Assembly (NCBI GenBank): GCA_003343845.1 | Contig: QAKK01000023.1 | Span: 25,306 to 89,305, forward strand | Source of the DNA: Oscillospiraceae bacterium | Lineage (GTDB): Bacteria > Bacillota > Clostridia > Oscillospirales > CAG-272 | Direction of reading: 5' to 3' | Length of the DNA stretch: 64,000 nt | Shown here: one piece after another, positions 50,644 through 60,024 of the stretch | Numbering within the stretch: the stretch's first letter is position 1 | How the letters are laid out: each line of letters starts with the position of its first letter | Notes under the pieces: generated by a model | The model's database searches: none | Told to the model about the DNA's origin: nothing | Seen by the model: only the letters and a program-made list of their open reading frames with translations | Program-made: the position numbers and the translations under genes

Positions 50644-52110
50644 TTATTGCTTTTCCCAGCCGGAGACCGCCTTTGCGTAATAGGTGTTGATGACCGTGAG
50701 CAGGCGCTCCGCCGAGGTCTTGTAGGAATCGTACATCGAGGTGAAATTCGTGTCGCGTTCCTGCACCATGCGGATCAGCTGCTTGTTGTACGGTCCGACC
50801 TGGTAGTAGTACCCGATGTCGAACACGAGGTTGTCGAAGATGATCTCGAGCATATCCGCCGACTCTTCGTCGCGCGTGCTCTGCCCGACCAGGTTGACGT
50901 CGTAGTAGGCGGGGGTGACGATCTTCTCGCCGTAATATGCCAGCGCCTCGGTGATGATGCCGGTGCGCTCGATGTCCTTCTGGATCAGCGGCACGCAGAC
51001 AAACTGCGAGTTATAGGGTGCGACGGTGGTGTAGTAATCCTGCTGCTCGGCATTCAACTTCGGATACGGCAGAATACCGAAGTCGCTCTCCATGCCGCGC
51101 AGCTGCGGAATTCTGGTCATTGTGTTCATCCAGAAAAGTCCCTTGTCCGCCTGCCACATCTCCAGCGGATCGACTTTTTCCCGTTGATAGGTCAGTGCAT
51201 ACTGCGTGTCATAAATGATGGAGAAATACTTGTCGAGCGCGGCGAGCGTCGTCTCGTTGTAGAGCGTCAGCCCGATGGTGCCGTCCTCGGCAATGGTACA
51301 GCAGCGCTGCCCCGCGGCGTTGACGATGCCGACGACCGAGTCGTCCCACACGAGCACGCCGAAACGGTCGTTTGCGTCCATGATGCCGTTCTGATCGAGG
51401 TCTTCGGTCACCGTCTTGCAGAGCGCGCCGAAGGTGTCAAGCGTCCATTCGCCGTCATAGACCAGGCTGTACGGGTCGTTAAGATCGTATGCCTTCCGCA
51501 GTTCCTTGTTGAACAGGATGACAAACGCAACATCATTGTCCGACACCGTGATCTCGCCCGTGGTGAAGAACATGACCCCGCGCACGGCAAGATTCTCGTT
51601 TGCGCGTTTGTCCCACCAGGACTTTGAGAGGTCGATGCCGGGGATCGAGGCAAGGTCATAGAGATAATCGCTGTAGGCAAGCACCGTGACGTCGTACCCC
51701 GCGACAAGCGCAAGGTCAAAGTTGCAGTCGCCTGCATTTGCGTCGGTGCTGAGACGCTTGTAGCCGGGACCGCCGCCCGAAGAATAGGCTTTTTCCACCG
51801 TCTCGGCGATTTTGACGCCGTAGTTCTGCTCAACGAGGGCTTTTCGCCTGTACTGCGCGCTGTCCAGCGGGGTGGAGGCATTTTCATCTGCCGTGAAGTC
51901 GGCATAGGCGACATTGCCCGCCGACAGGATGTTGAAGGCTTCACCGCCGTAATCGGCAGTCTCAGGGATACCGAGCGTATCTGCATCCGTCACGCTCGTA
52001 TCCCCCGCCGATGTGTCCGTCGTGGTCACCGCGGGGGGCTTGTCGCCGCAGGCGGCAAGCAAAGCCGCAGCCGACAGGGCGGCAACAAGGGTTAAAATCC
52101 GTTTTTTCAT
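50644..52110 (-). CDS. ABC transporter solute-binding lipoprotein (family 1-like)
   Basis: A 488-residue extracellular binding protein. The lipobox LAAC is at about 18-21, followed by a Thr/Asp-rich linker (about 25-50). The body is of the large carbohydrate-binding type, with EWTLDTF and a calcium-loop-like DLDQNGIMDANDRFG (about 235-250), a feature seen in several sugar-binding proteins. ATG 52110 follows GGAG by 10 nt; a longer frame upstream is rejected. It is the last gene of the operon with the two GLUG proteins and the GH43 surface protein. No permease or ATPase is nearby, so it must use transporter parts encoded elsewhere, or serve as a surface receptor. Confidence 0.88.
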   Translation of the reverse strand: MKKRILTLVAALSAAALLAACGDKPPAVTTTDTSAGDTSVTDADTLGIPETADYGGEAFNILSAGNVAYADFTADENASTPLDSAQYRRKALVEQNYGVKIAETVEKAYSSGGGPGYKRLSTDANAGDCNFDLALVAGYDVTVLAYSDYLYDLASIPGIDLSKSWWDKRANENLAVRGVMFFTTGEITVSDNDVAFVILFNKELRKAYDLNDPYSLVYDGEWTLDTFGALCKTVTEDLDQNGIMDANDRFGVLVWDDSVVGIVNAAGQRCCTIAEDGTIGLTLYNETTLAALDKYFSIIYDTQYALTYQREKVDPLEMWQADKGLFWMNTMTRIPQLRGMESDFGILPYPKLNAEQQDYYTTVAPYNSQFVCVPLIQKDIERTGIITEALAYYGEKIVTPAYYDVNLVGQSTRDEESADMLEIIFDNLVFDIGYYYQVGPYNKQLIRMVQERDTNFTSMYDSYKTSAERLLTVINTYYAKAVSGWEKQ

Positions 52111-52126
52111 CTGCTCTGTGCTCCGC

Positions 52127-53986
52127 TCAATGCTTTTTCTTTTTGACAAGGACGATGCACAAAACAGCTGCTGCCAAAACGACGATCGCAATGCCGATGA
52201 TCAGTCCGATCGGTGCGCCGCTGCTTTCCCCTGCGGGAGCGGCAGTCGTCGCCGAGGTCGCAGCAGGTGCGGTCGTGCCGTCGGTTTTCACAGTCTTCTC
52301 CGTCGACGCGGTTGTACCTGCGGGTTCGGTCTGCTTTGTCGTCACCGTCGTTTCGGTTGTCACGGCAGCATCTGTGCTTGCACCGGGTTCCGCAGAAGAC
52401 GCAGACGAAGCTGCCGAGGTTGTCGCAGACTTTGTCGTTGCCTCCGTTGTTTTTTCGGTTGCCGAAGAGGAAGCCGTGGTCGCCACAGGCTCGGTCGCCT
52501 TCGTCGTCGCCGTGGTTGCGGTCGTAGTCTCCGGCACCTTTCCGCCTGCAAAAGCGGCGAGCGTGGGACCGTCCTTGCTGCTCTTCCAGGTGGATGCAAA
52601 ATCAAATCCGGCAAAGCTGTCTGCCTTGCCCGCGTTGTCTGCCGTCACCGACGACGCACCCATTTCGGCGCAGATCGGATTGCTTTCGCCGACGGCGGTG
52701 TCCGCCGTGCCGACGAGGTAAACAGAATTGGTCTCACAGAAGATCGCGCCCTCCGCCTTGCCCGCGATGCCGCCGACGAGGCTGTCCGCCGTGACCTTGC
52801 CGCTGTTGTACGAGGTCAGAATGTCAAAGCCGTACCAGCGGCCGACAAGACCGCCGGCGCATGCCGAGGAGGACACCGCGCCGCGGTTTTCGCAGTTCTT
52901 CACCGCCGAGCGCACATCCGCGCCGCAGCGGTTCTCGGTGTACCCGGCGATGCCGCCCGCGTGGGACGGACCGTTGACTGTCGCCGTATTCAGGCAGCCG
53001 ACGATCTCACTTGCCGTCTTTGTCGCTCTGTCCGAGCGGTTGATATATGCGGTGATACCGCCCGCATGATGCGAGCTTTCGATCGCACCCGTATTCTTGC
53101 AGTTGAGCAGGCGCACGGCGCTTGTCGCGTCGGTGACAGCCTCGATACGGCCCGTGATGCCGCCTGCGAACGGGCAGTTCGACGCCTTTGCGCCGCTGTT
53201 GGTCGCCGTGATCTTGCCCGTGTTTTCACAATTCTCGATCACGACCTCGCCTGCCTCGGCGCGGACATAGCCCGCGATACCCGCAAGGCGGTTGCGATCC
53301 TCGGAGACGGACTGCACATCCGCATGGTTGGAGCAACCGTTGACCAGAACGGCGGGCGATGCCGACGAGCTGATCTGGATTCTGCCGAAGAATCCGCCCG
53401 CGTTGCCGAAGGACGAATCAATTTTCGCCTCACCCGTGCAGTTTTTGACCGTGACCGTGTGTGCATCATAATTGTAAATCACGCCGACAAGACCGCCGAC
53501 GTTGCCCGGCCCCTTGACCGTCGCGCGGGTCGTGCACTTCTCGATGGTCGTGCCCGAAAGCGCAACGCCGCAGAGCGCGCCCGTGCCGGGGTACTTGCCG
53601 TCGATCTTGGTCTCGGCATCGGTTGCGGCAAACGTGTTTTCCACGCTGCCAGTGACCGTGAGGTTCCGGATCGTCGCGTCCTGCGTGACGCCGAAAAGTC
53701 CGGTCGGACCGTCTGCCGTGATGTTGACCTTGACCGTGTGTCCGGCGCCGTCAAAGCTGCCGGTGAACGGGGTCTCATATGTACCGATGGGGTCCTGCGC
53801 CGTGCCGGTGAGGTCAATGTCCGCACCGAGCTTGTAGCTGCCGCCCCATGCGGCGGAGTTGCCCATCAGCGCCGAAAGTGACGCTGCGTCCGAGATAACC
53901 GTCTCCCCTGCTGCCGATGCCGCGAAGGCGAGCAGCAAAACAAGTGTCAGGACGGTCAGAATGCGAATGCCGGTTTTCATCTTCAT
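52127..53986 (-). CDS. GLUG-repeat surface protein with C-terminal membrane anchor
   Basis: A 619-residue exported protein with a signal peptide (1 to about 26). The starting module contains IDLTGTAQDPIG, FTGSFDGAGHTV and GLFG. Repeats of the GLUG type follow (about 120-450; GGLVG and GGI-like turns with paired Asn-Cys motifs). A linker rich in Thr, Glu and Ala (about 482-585), one membrane helix (about 590-612) and a KKKKH end complete it. It is a close paralogue of the next upstream gene product over the first 450 residues but has a different anchor. GGAG precedes ATG 53986. Probably a ligand-binding or adhesive wall protein. Confidence 0.85.
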   Translation of the reverse strand: MKMKTGIRILTVLTLVLLLAFAASAAGETVISDAASLSALMGNSAAWGGSYKLGADIDLTGTAQDPIGTYETPFTGSFDGAGHTVKVNITADGPTGLFGVTQDATIRNLTVTGSVENTFAATDAETKIDGKYPGTGALCGVALSGTTIEKCTTRATVKGPGNVGGLVGVIYNYDAHTVTVKNCTGEAKIDSSFGNAGGFFGRIQISSSASPAVLVNGCSNHADVQSVSEDRNRLAGIAGYVRAEAGEVVIENCENTGKITATNSGAKASNCPFAGGITGRIEAVTDATSAVRLLNCKNTGAIESSHHAGGITAYINRSDRATKTASEIVGCLNTATVNGPSHAGGIAGYTENRCGADVRSAVKNCENRGAVSSSACAGGLVGRWYGFDILTSYNSGKVTADSLVGGIAGKAEGAIFCETNSVYLVGTADTAVGESNPICAEMGASSVTADNAGKADSFAGFDFASTWKSSKDGPTLAAFAGGKVPETTTATTATTKATEPVATTASSSATEKTTEATTKSATTSAASSASSAEPGASTDAAVTTETTVTTKQTEPAGTTASTEKTVKTDGTTAPAATSATTAAPAGESSGAPIGLIIGIAIVVLAAAVLCIVLVKKKKH

Positions 53987-54002
53987 TGTATAATCTCCTT
54001 TT

Positions 54003-56006
54003 TCAGGTTTGATTTGAACCGATACGTTTTGCGGCGGCACAGATGCGCGTGAAGATCACGCACGCCTCCGCGCGGATGATGCTGTCGCCGGGGCGGTAAT
54101 TGCCGCTGCCCGCATCGCCGCCGACGATCCCCGCAGCATAGAGCTTCTGCACCGCGTCATAGCAGCCGAGCGATTTTGCCACATCCTTCGGCATGCCGTC
54201 TCTGCGCGCCGCATAGGCGGACGCCGGCAGTACGGCGGCAAAGACCTCTGCCATCTCGCCGCGCGTGATATTCGCATCGTAGGATGCAAACTGCCCGCGC
54301 GTGATGATGCCGAAGCGGATGCAGTATTCGACATACGGCACATACCACGCCTGCCCCGCATATGCCTGCGGCACGCTTGTGCCGAAATACGCCGTGTGAA
54401 TGTTGGCGGCGGCGGTCAGCGCCTGCGCGACCGTAAAGCTGCCGCGCGGCGAGAATGCAGACGCGCTTGTGCCGTTTGCCAGCCCATAGGCGTAGGCAAG
54501 CCCGACATAGTCATAGAACCATTCATCCGGCTTCACGTCCGCAAAATTGCCCGTGTACGCGCGTACTCTGACAAAGCGCGCGGGGCTTTCCCGCAGCATG
54601 GGCGCCGATGCGCCCATCTGCCAAACGGTCTCAAAGTCAAAGCCCGCAAAGGATGCCGGGTTTGCAAGATCGCCCGCAGCGACCGCCGCCGCATCGGTCG
54701 GCGTGCCATGCATTGTGCCCGCGCCGACGATCGACGCCGCGATGCCGTCCGCATAGCGCACATGCGTGATGCTGCACGCCGCCCCTTCGGTTTTGGCGGC
54801 AAGCGCACCCGCGGTTGGGGCGGTCACACTGCCGAGCGCGATGCAATCCGCAATATCAAATCCGCAGCAGCGCCCGATGATGCCGCCTGCGGATTCACCT
54901 GCCTTGACAGCGCCGGTGCTCAGGCAATTTGTCACTGCTGTACGGGGGGATGCTGCCGCCTTGCTTTCACTGTAGCCGAGAATGCCGCCCGCCCACTGTC
55001 CGCCGGTGACGGCACCGCTGTTTGCACAGCCATAGAGCGCTGTCGCCGTATCGGTGCAGGCAGCCGCACGGTTGACGTAGGCGGCAATGCCGCCCGCATA
55101 TTTGCTGCTCTCCACCGCGCCGCTGTTTTTGCAGTTGACGACCCGGAGCGCCGCCGTGGCGTCGCCCGTCAGCTCCGCGCGTCCGAGAATGCCGCCCGCA
55201 AACGGATAATTGGCAAGCTCCGCGCCGCTGTTCTTTGCGGTGATACTGCCGGTGTTTGCGCAGTTTTCAAGAAGGACAAACCCCGCCTCCGCGCGGATGT
55301 AGCCCACAATGCCGCCGAGGCGGTTGCGGTCCTCCGCAGTAAGAGTCTGATCGGCGGTGTTGACCGAATCCGAAACAACCACCGCAGGGAATGCGACCGA
55401 TGCCGTGTAGATCCTGCCGATGAGTCCGCCCGCGTTGCCGCAGAGCGATTCGATCGGTGCTTCACTGCGGCAGCCGTCGATGCGCACGGTTGCAAGCCCG
55501 AAATTGTAGACCACGCCGCAGAGCCCGCCGACATTGCCGTAGCCCTTGACCGACGCGCGGCTTGTGCAGTCTTTGATCGTCGTGCCCGAGAGCGCGACGC
55601 CGACGATGCCGCCCGTGCCGGAATAGCGTCCCTCGACGCGGGTCTCGGCGGTCGCCGCCGCGAAGGTGTTCTCCACGCTGCCGCAAACCGTGAGGTTCTG
55701 CACCGTCGCACCCTCGGTGACGCCGAACAGCCCCGCCGCCTCGCCGGCGGCGATGTGCAGCCCCGAAACCGTGTGTCCGGCGCCGTCGAAGCTGCCGGTA
55801 AACGGCGTTCCGTAATTGCCGATGGGGGTCTGTGCCTTACCCGTCAGATCAATATCTGCCGTGAGCGTCCAGTCGCCGCTCCACGCGGCAGGGTCGTTCA
55901 TCAGCGAGGTAAGCGCGTCCGCGCTGCCGATCTCCTTTGCCGCCGCAGGCAGCAGGAGCATCAGGCAGAGCGCAAGCAGAAGGGGGATAAACCCGTATTT
56001 TTTCAT
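54003..56006 (-). CDS. GLUG-repeat surface protein with SLH domains
   Basis: A 667-residue exported protein with a signal peptide (1-23, cut after AAA). An N-terminal module (IDLTGKAQTPIG, FTGSFDGAGHTVSGLHI) and GLUG-type repeats (about 110-420) align with its neighbour at 52127-53986. From about 487 it carries three S-layer-homology repeats (FADVKPDEWFYDYVGLAY, the AWYVPYVEY segment, and the final KSLGCYDAVQKLYAAG), which bind pyruvylated secondary cell-wall polymer. GGAGG precedes ATG 56006. The repeated units show many paired cysteines, so disulphides are possible. Confidence 0.87.
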   Translation of the reverse strand: MKKYGFIPLLLALCLMLLLPAAAKEIGSADALTSLMNDPAAWSGDWTLTADIDLTGKAQTPIGNYGTPFTGSFDGAGHTVSGLHIAAGEAAGLFGVTEGATVQNLTVCGSVENTFAAATAETRVEGRYSGTGGIVGVALSGTTIKDCTSRASVKGYGNVGGLCGVVYNFGLATVRIDGCRSEAPIESLCGNAGGLIGRIYTASVAFPAVVVSDSVNTADQTLTAEDRNRLGGIVGYIRAEAGFVLLENCANTGSITAKNSGAELANYPFAGGILGRAELTGDATAALRVVNCKNSGAVESSKYAGGIAAYVNRAAACTDTATALYGCANSGAVTGGQWAGGILGYSESKAAASPRTAVTNCLSTGAVKAGESAGGIIGRCCGFDIADCIALGSVTAPTAGALAAKTEGAACSITHVRYADGIAASIVGAGTMHGTPTDAAAVAAGDLANPASFAGFDFETVWQMGASAPMLRESPARFVRVRAYTGNFADVKPDEWFYDYVGLAYAYGLANGTSASAFSPRGSFTVAQALTAAANIHTAYFGTSVPQAYAGQAWYVPYVEYCIRFGIITRGQFASYDANITRGEMAEVFAAVLPASAYAARRDGMPKDVAKSLGCYDAVQKLYAAGIVGGDAGSGNYRPGDSIIRAEACVIFTRICAAAKRIGSNQT

Positions 56007-56022
56007 GCTGATTCCTCCGTTC

Positions 56023-59000
56023 TCACTTGACGTTCACGCGGTCGAAGCCCGAAATCTTCTTGCCGAGCGGGGTCTTGTTGATGTTTGTCGTATAAACCGT
56101 GTCGAGCGGCGCGGGATGCCCCGAGCGGTTGCCGATGGAAACCCCGCTTGCGCTGACATAATACGGTTCGATAAAGGAATTGCGCTTGGATGAAGTGTCC
56201 TTGCCGAGGTATGCGTGGTAGCACGCCCACTTCGTGCCGTCCGCGTCGGTCATATAGGAGGCGTGTCCGCAGCCGTTGACCGTATCGGAGCGCGAGAAGA
56301 TCGACTCGGGATTCTTCTTCCAGTTCTTCGCGTCGAGCGGGTCGCCGCCTAAGAACTTCAGGTAGCCGAGCTGGTAATAGACCGTCCAGTAGCCGCTGCC
56401 GGTGTACATGAGGTAGACTTCCCCGTTCTCACCGTAGACCGCAGCCGCGCCTTCGACCACCTTGGGATACCAGTTGCCGGGCTTTGATGTGCTCTCGCCG
56501 TAGCCGCCCATCTCCCATGTATATTCGGGCACGCAGATGACGGTCGGGTCGCCGATCGCCGTCCACGGGTTTTCAAACCGGATGATGTTGATGGTCTGGT
56601 GGAAGTCCGCCGTACCGCGCCCCTCCTCGCTGACATAGGTCAGATAAGGCTTGCCGTCGATGCGGATGACCGAGGTGCCGCCGCAGAGCATGTCACGGTT
56701 GATCTTTGGATGGCTCACAAAGTTCAGGCGGCGCGGCTTGTTCACTTCGCCGGTCACAGGGTCGCCCCAGCGCCCGAGCAGATTGTCGCCGTCGAGGCAC
56801 TTGACCACGTGCTGCCGCTGGTTTGCCGTCGTGCCGTCGTCATAGGCGATAAACATGTACCAGCCCGCGTTCGCTTCGCCCACATCCGCAGCCGAGAAAT
56901 AGTGGATCTCGGGCGACCAGAAGTTCTTGCCGTCGGTCGATTCCAGGATGGTATAGGGCGCTGCGGTCTTGATGTCTGCGATATTGGCGACCTTCATCAG
57001 GTTGATGGTGGTCGCGCCCGTGCAGGTGTAATAATAGAAGCCGTTGTAATAGAAGATGTACGGATCGGCGTTGTTCTGCCGCAGATAATTTGTAAATGTC
57101 ACCGTGCCGCTTTCCTCGCGGTCAAGGTCGATACTCTTTGCCACGTTCAGCGTACTCGTCATGTCGCCGCCGAACGTCTGTGCGCCGCGCAGATCCGTCA
57201 GGTGCCCGAACGAGCCGCCCTCGATGTTCAGCGTGAAATTGCCGTGCAGCGTTGTGCCAAGCCCTTTGGCGGGCGCGATCGTGCCGTGAATGACACCGCC
57301 GCGCACCGTGACGGTCACGTCGTAGTCCAGGCGATAGCCCGCGCTGTCCTCCTCGTAAAGTCCGAAGATGCCGCGCCGCAGCTCGCCGCCGGTCACCGTG
57401 ATGTCCACGCTGCCGCCCGTGCTGCCGCGCGAGCCGCCGGCAACATAGCCGTGGATCGTGCCGCCGCCGATTGTCAGCGTCGAACGCACGCCGCGCGTGA
57501 TGAGGCGCGTGCTGTTATAGCCCGCGCGGATGTTGAACCAGTTGCCGCTGTTCACCGTGAGGCTGGTTGTATAAGAGGTAAAGAGCAGGTTGTGCCCGCC
57601 GACCAGCGAAATGTAACCCGCGTTGCCGTCAACCAGCGTTGTGTCCACATCGTCGCCGATCGTGAGCGGATAGCCCTTTGCGTAGATAGTGGAAGTGCCG
57701 CCCGCAGTGAAGGCAAGCGCCTCCATGCGGGTCTCCCCGCCGAGCGTGAGCGTGCCGTTCATCGCAATGCACGCGCCGGATGTGCGGTAGTCCGTTGTAC
57801 GGTCCTTCGCCGTCAGGGTCAGCTTGCCGACCTGCGTCTTCACGGTATAGGCGCTGCCAGGCGTATAGCGCCCGCAGATCACCACCGTGCCGTCCCCGCC
57901 GAGCAGAGCAATCGCATGGTTCAAATCGCCGACGGGTGAGGATGCGCTCCTGCCGTCGCCCTTCCCGCCGTCAGCAAGGTAAACGACATTCGCCTTCTCA
58001 CTTGCGGCAAATTTGGCTGCCACCGCTGCGGCAAGCGCGCTGTCCGCGCCTGCACCGATGACCAGTGTGCCCTTCTGAAGCGCGGATGCGACCGTGAGCG
58101 CGCCGACCTTGGCGGCGCCCAGCTCCAGCGTGACGGCGGCGGTCTCCCCGCCGATCTGTACCGTACCCACGCTGCCGCCGCTGAGCGTCATGGCGAGCGC
58201 GTCGGTCACGCAGTGATCCGCCGCAGCAAGGCGCGTCACGCTGCCGTCTGTCACCACGACCGTGACCGACTTCGCAGCCGTCGCCCCGGTGCAGTGCAGC
58301 GTACCCACGCTGCCGCCGGAAAGATACAGACTGTAGTCGCCGCTGCCAGCCCCGACCGTGACCGTACCGTAACTGCCGGTGCGCACGACAAGCGCCGCAC
58401 GCGTGCCCGCAGCGGCAAGATTCACACTGCCGCCGGTCGTAGTCACGCCGTCACCCATCGTCAGCGTACCGTCCGTGACCGTCATATCCAAATTGCCGCT
58501 TTGCCGCAGCGTGATATTTTCAAATGTGAGGTCGCCCGCAAAGCGGAGCGCCGCATTTGTGCCGAAGTTCAACGTGCCGCCGCCCTCGCCCGTCACGGTG
58601 ACCGCACCGCCGAGCGTGCCGACGTCCGCCGTAAGATCGGCATAGCAGTTCCCCGTCACCACAATGCTGCCGCCGGTCTTCCGCAGCAGTTCAAATGCGC
58701 GGGAGAGCGACGTGGGGTCATCCGCGCGCGTGCCGCTGCCGAATGCCGACGGGGCAACATAGGCGACCGTCAGATTCTCCACGCTGTCAAAATCCTTCGC
58801 AAACGCTTCGCGCTGTGCCGCCGTATAGCGCAGCATGTTCAGCGCAAGCGTATTTTTTGCGCCCGCCGTCGCATGGAGCTTTTTCACCGCATCCGACGCA
58901 TAGCTGACCGCGAGGGCACCGATCTTGCCGCCCGTCAGGGTGACGGCTGCGTTGCCGACAACGTTGTTGACCATGACGCTGCCGACCGTGCCGCCCGCGA

Positions 59001-59787
59001 TCGTGATCGCGGCGTCGCCGTTCAGGCGTCTCGGACCGTCGCCGCCTGCCCACAGCGTGGTAATGCTGCCGCCCGTGACCGTCACCACGGCGCTGCCCGC
59101 ATAATGGTTGTAGAGCGAGCCGCCGTAAAGCTCGCGCACAGATCCCCCTTCAAAGGCGATGTGCGCCGTGCCGGTATAGGTCATCGTGCCCGCGCCCTTG
59201 GTGCGCGTGAAGCCGCAGAGCTTGTAAAACGAGCCGCTCCGCACCGTGATGTGCGCATCGAGGTCGGCGGCAAGCCCGGTGTTTTCCGGCGTCTGATAGC
59301 CGCCGATCACAAAGGCATACTTTTCGCCGCCTTCCACCGTGAGCCCCGTGTCAAAGGTGAGGTTGTGGAACTGCGCCGTGAACATCACGAAGTTTTTCAG
59401 CGTGATGTCGAGGTCCCGGAAAGTCGTCGCGCCCGAGAGGCGGTAATGCGTCTCGCCCGTGACGTTGAAGATCAGCTTTGCACCGGTGTCGCGCGTACCG
59501 TCCTTCGCCGTGATGACGATTTCGCCGGTATGCTGCGGCTCGGTATAGTGTGTGCGGATTGTATAATCCGACAGCAGAATGATTTTGCCGCCGTCCTTTG
59601 CCGCGCCGATCGCCGCGTCCAGTGTGGCAAGCGCCGCACCGGCGCTGCGTCCGCTGTTCGCATCGCTGCCGTGTGCCGCGTCCAGATAAACGGTTTCCGC
59701 CGCCGCGGCAGAGACCGTCCATGCAGCAAAAAGCAGCAGAAAAGCGGCAAAGCAGACCGCAAAGCGGCGTTTTGTCCTTTTGTCCAT
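56023..59787 (-). CDS. giant secreted beta-helix-like protein with C-terminal GH43 domain
   Basis: A 1254-residue exported protein with a signal peptide (1 to about 28). Three successive modules begin ETVYLDAAHGSD (about 30), AYVAPSAFGSG (about 345) and NVVYLADGGKGDG (about 600); each continues with an SS/DP-x-x-L-x-x-A and GG-x-I/V-V-x-G segment and beta-helix-like turns. From about 895 a family 43 glycoside hydrolase follows: general base in NNADPYIF (about 900), WSPEIHY, general acid Glu in VVEGAAAV (about 1110). At the pKa-modulator position Gly replaces Asp (CGGTSV). ATG 59787 follows AAGGAAGG. It is the first gene of a four-gene operon. Probably binds and cleaves an arabinose- or xylose-containing polymer. 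Confidence 0.87.
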   Translation of the reverse strand: MDKRTKRRFAVCFAAFLLLFAAWTVSAAAAETVYLDAAHGSDANSGRSAGAALATLDAAIGAAKDGGKIILLSDYTIRTHYTEPQHTGEIVITAKDGTRDTGAKLIFNVTGETHYRLSGATTFRDLDITLKNFVMFTAQFHNLTFDTGLTVEGGEKYAFVIGGYQTPENTGLAADLDAHITVRSGSFYKLCGFTRTKGAGTMTYTGTAHIAFEGGSVRELYGGSLYNHYAGSAVVTVTGGSITTLWAGGDGPRRLNGDAAITIAGGTVGSVMVNNVVGNAAVTLTGGKIGALAVSYASDAVKKLHATAGAKNTLALNMLRYTAAQREAFAKDFDSVENLTVAYVAPSAFGSGTRADDPTSLSRAFELLRKTGGSIVVTGNCYADLTADVGTLGGAVTVTGEGGGTLNFGTNAALRFAGDLTFENITLRQSGNLDMTVTDGTLTMGDGVTTTGGSVNLAAAGTRAALVVRTGSYGTVTVGAGSGDYSLYLSGGSVGTLHCTGATAAKSVTVVVTDGSVTRLAAADHCVTDALAMTLSGGSVGTVQIGGETAAVTLELGAAKVGALTVASALQKGTLVIGAGADSALAAAVAAKFAASEKANVVYLADGGKGDGRSASSPVGDLNHAIALLGGDGTVVICGRYTPGSAYTVKTQVGKLTLTAKDRTTDYRTSGACIAMNGTLTLGGETRMEALAFTAGGTSTIYAKGYPLTIGDDVDTTLVDGNAGYISLVGGHNLLFTSYTTSLTVNSGNWFNIRAGYNSTRLITRGVRSTLTIGGGTIHGYVAGGSRGSTGGSVDITVTGGELRRGIFGLYEEDSAGYRLDYDVTVTVRGGVIHGTIAPAKGLGTTLHGNFTLNIEGGSFGHLTDLRGAQTFGGDMTSTLNVAKSIDLDREESGTVTFTNYLRQNNADPYIFYYNGFYYYTCTGATTINLMKVANIADIKTAAPYTILESTDGKNFWSPEIHYFSAADVGEANAGWYMFIAYDDGTTANQRQHVVKCLDGDNLLGRWGDPVTGEVNKPRRLNFVSHPKINRDMLCGGTSVIRIDGKPYLTYVSEEGRGTADFHQTINIIRFENPWTAIGDPTVICVPEYTWEMGGYGESTSKPGNWYPKVVEGAAAVYGENGEVYLMYTGSGYWTVYYQLGYLKFLGGDPLDAKNWKKNPESIFSRSDTVNGCGHASYMTDADGTKWACYHAYLGKDTSSKRNSFIEPYYVSASGVSIGNRSGHPAPLDTVYTTNINKTPLGKKISGFDRVNVK

Positions 59788-59880
59788 GCGTGATACCTTC
59801 CTTTCGGAGAAAAACAGCCTGTCTTTCGGGTGTACTGCACAAAAAACGTGCAACTGCGCCCCGTTTTTTTGATCAGTTTC

Positions 59881-59910
59881 AGTATAGCAAATCCGTTCCG
59901 CCTCTGGCAA
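59881..59910 (-). promoter_or_regulatory. promoter A of the GH43-GLUG operon
   Basis: Minus strand TTGCCA (59905-59910), 18-bp spacer and TATACT (59881-59886). Spacing and -35 are identical to promoter B at 60900-60929. Confidence 0.7.
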
Positions 59911-59929
59911 TGACAATTCCGATTCAGTT

Positions 59930-59954
59930 TTTTGCAAAACCGATACTGTTTCGG
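59930..59954. promoter_or_regulatory. conserved activator box A
   Basis: TTTTGCAAAAC followed by CGATACTGTTTCGG lies about 20 bp upstream of the -35 box. A near copy (box B, 60947-60972) has the same place at the other promoter. Position and AraC neighbour suggest an activator site. Confidence 0.6.
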
Positions 59955-59963
59955 AGCTGCAAT

Positions 59964-59997
59964 GAAAAAGCCCTGCCCGCGACAGGCGGGCAGGGCT
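59964..59997 (-). terminator. terminator of the dehydroquinase-like gene
   Basis: A 12-bp GC stem agccctgcccgc/gcgggcagggct with T-run on the minus strand. Confidence 0.85.
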
Positions 59998-60024
59998 GCC
60001 GTATGCACGGCAAAGAGAAAGGAT

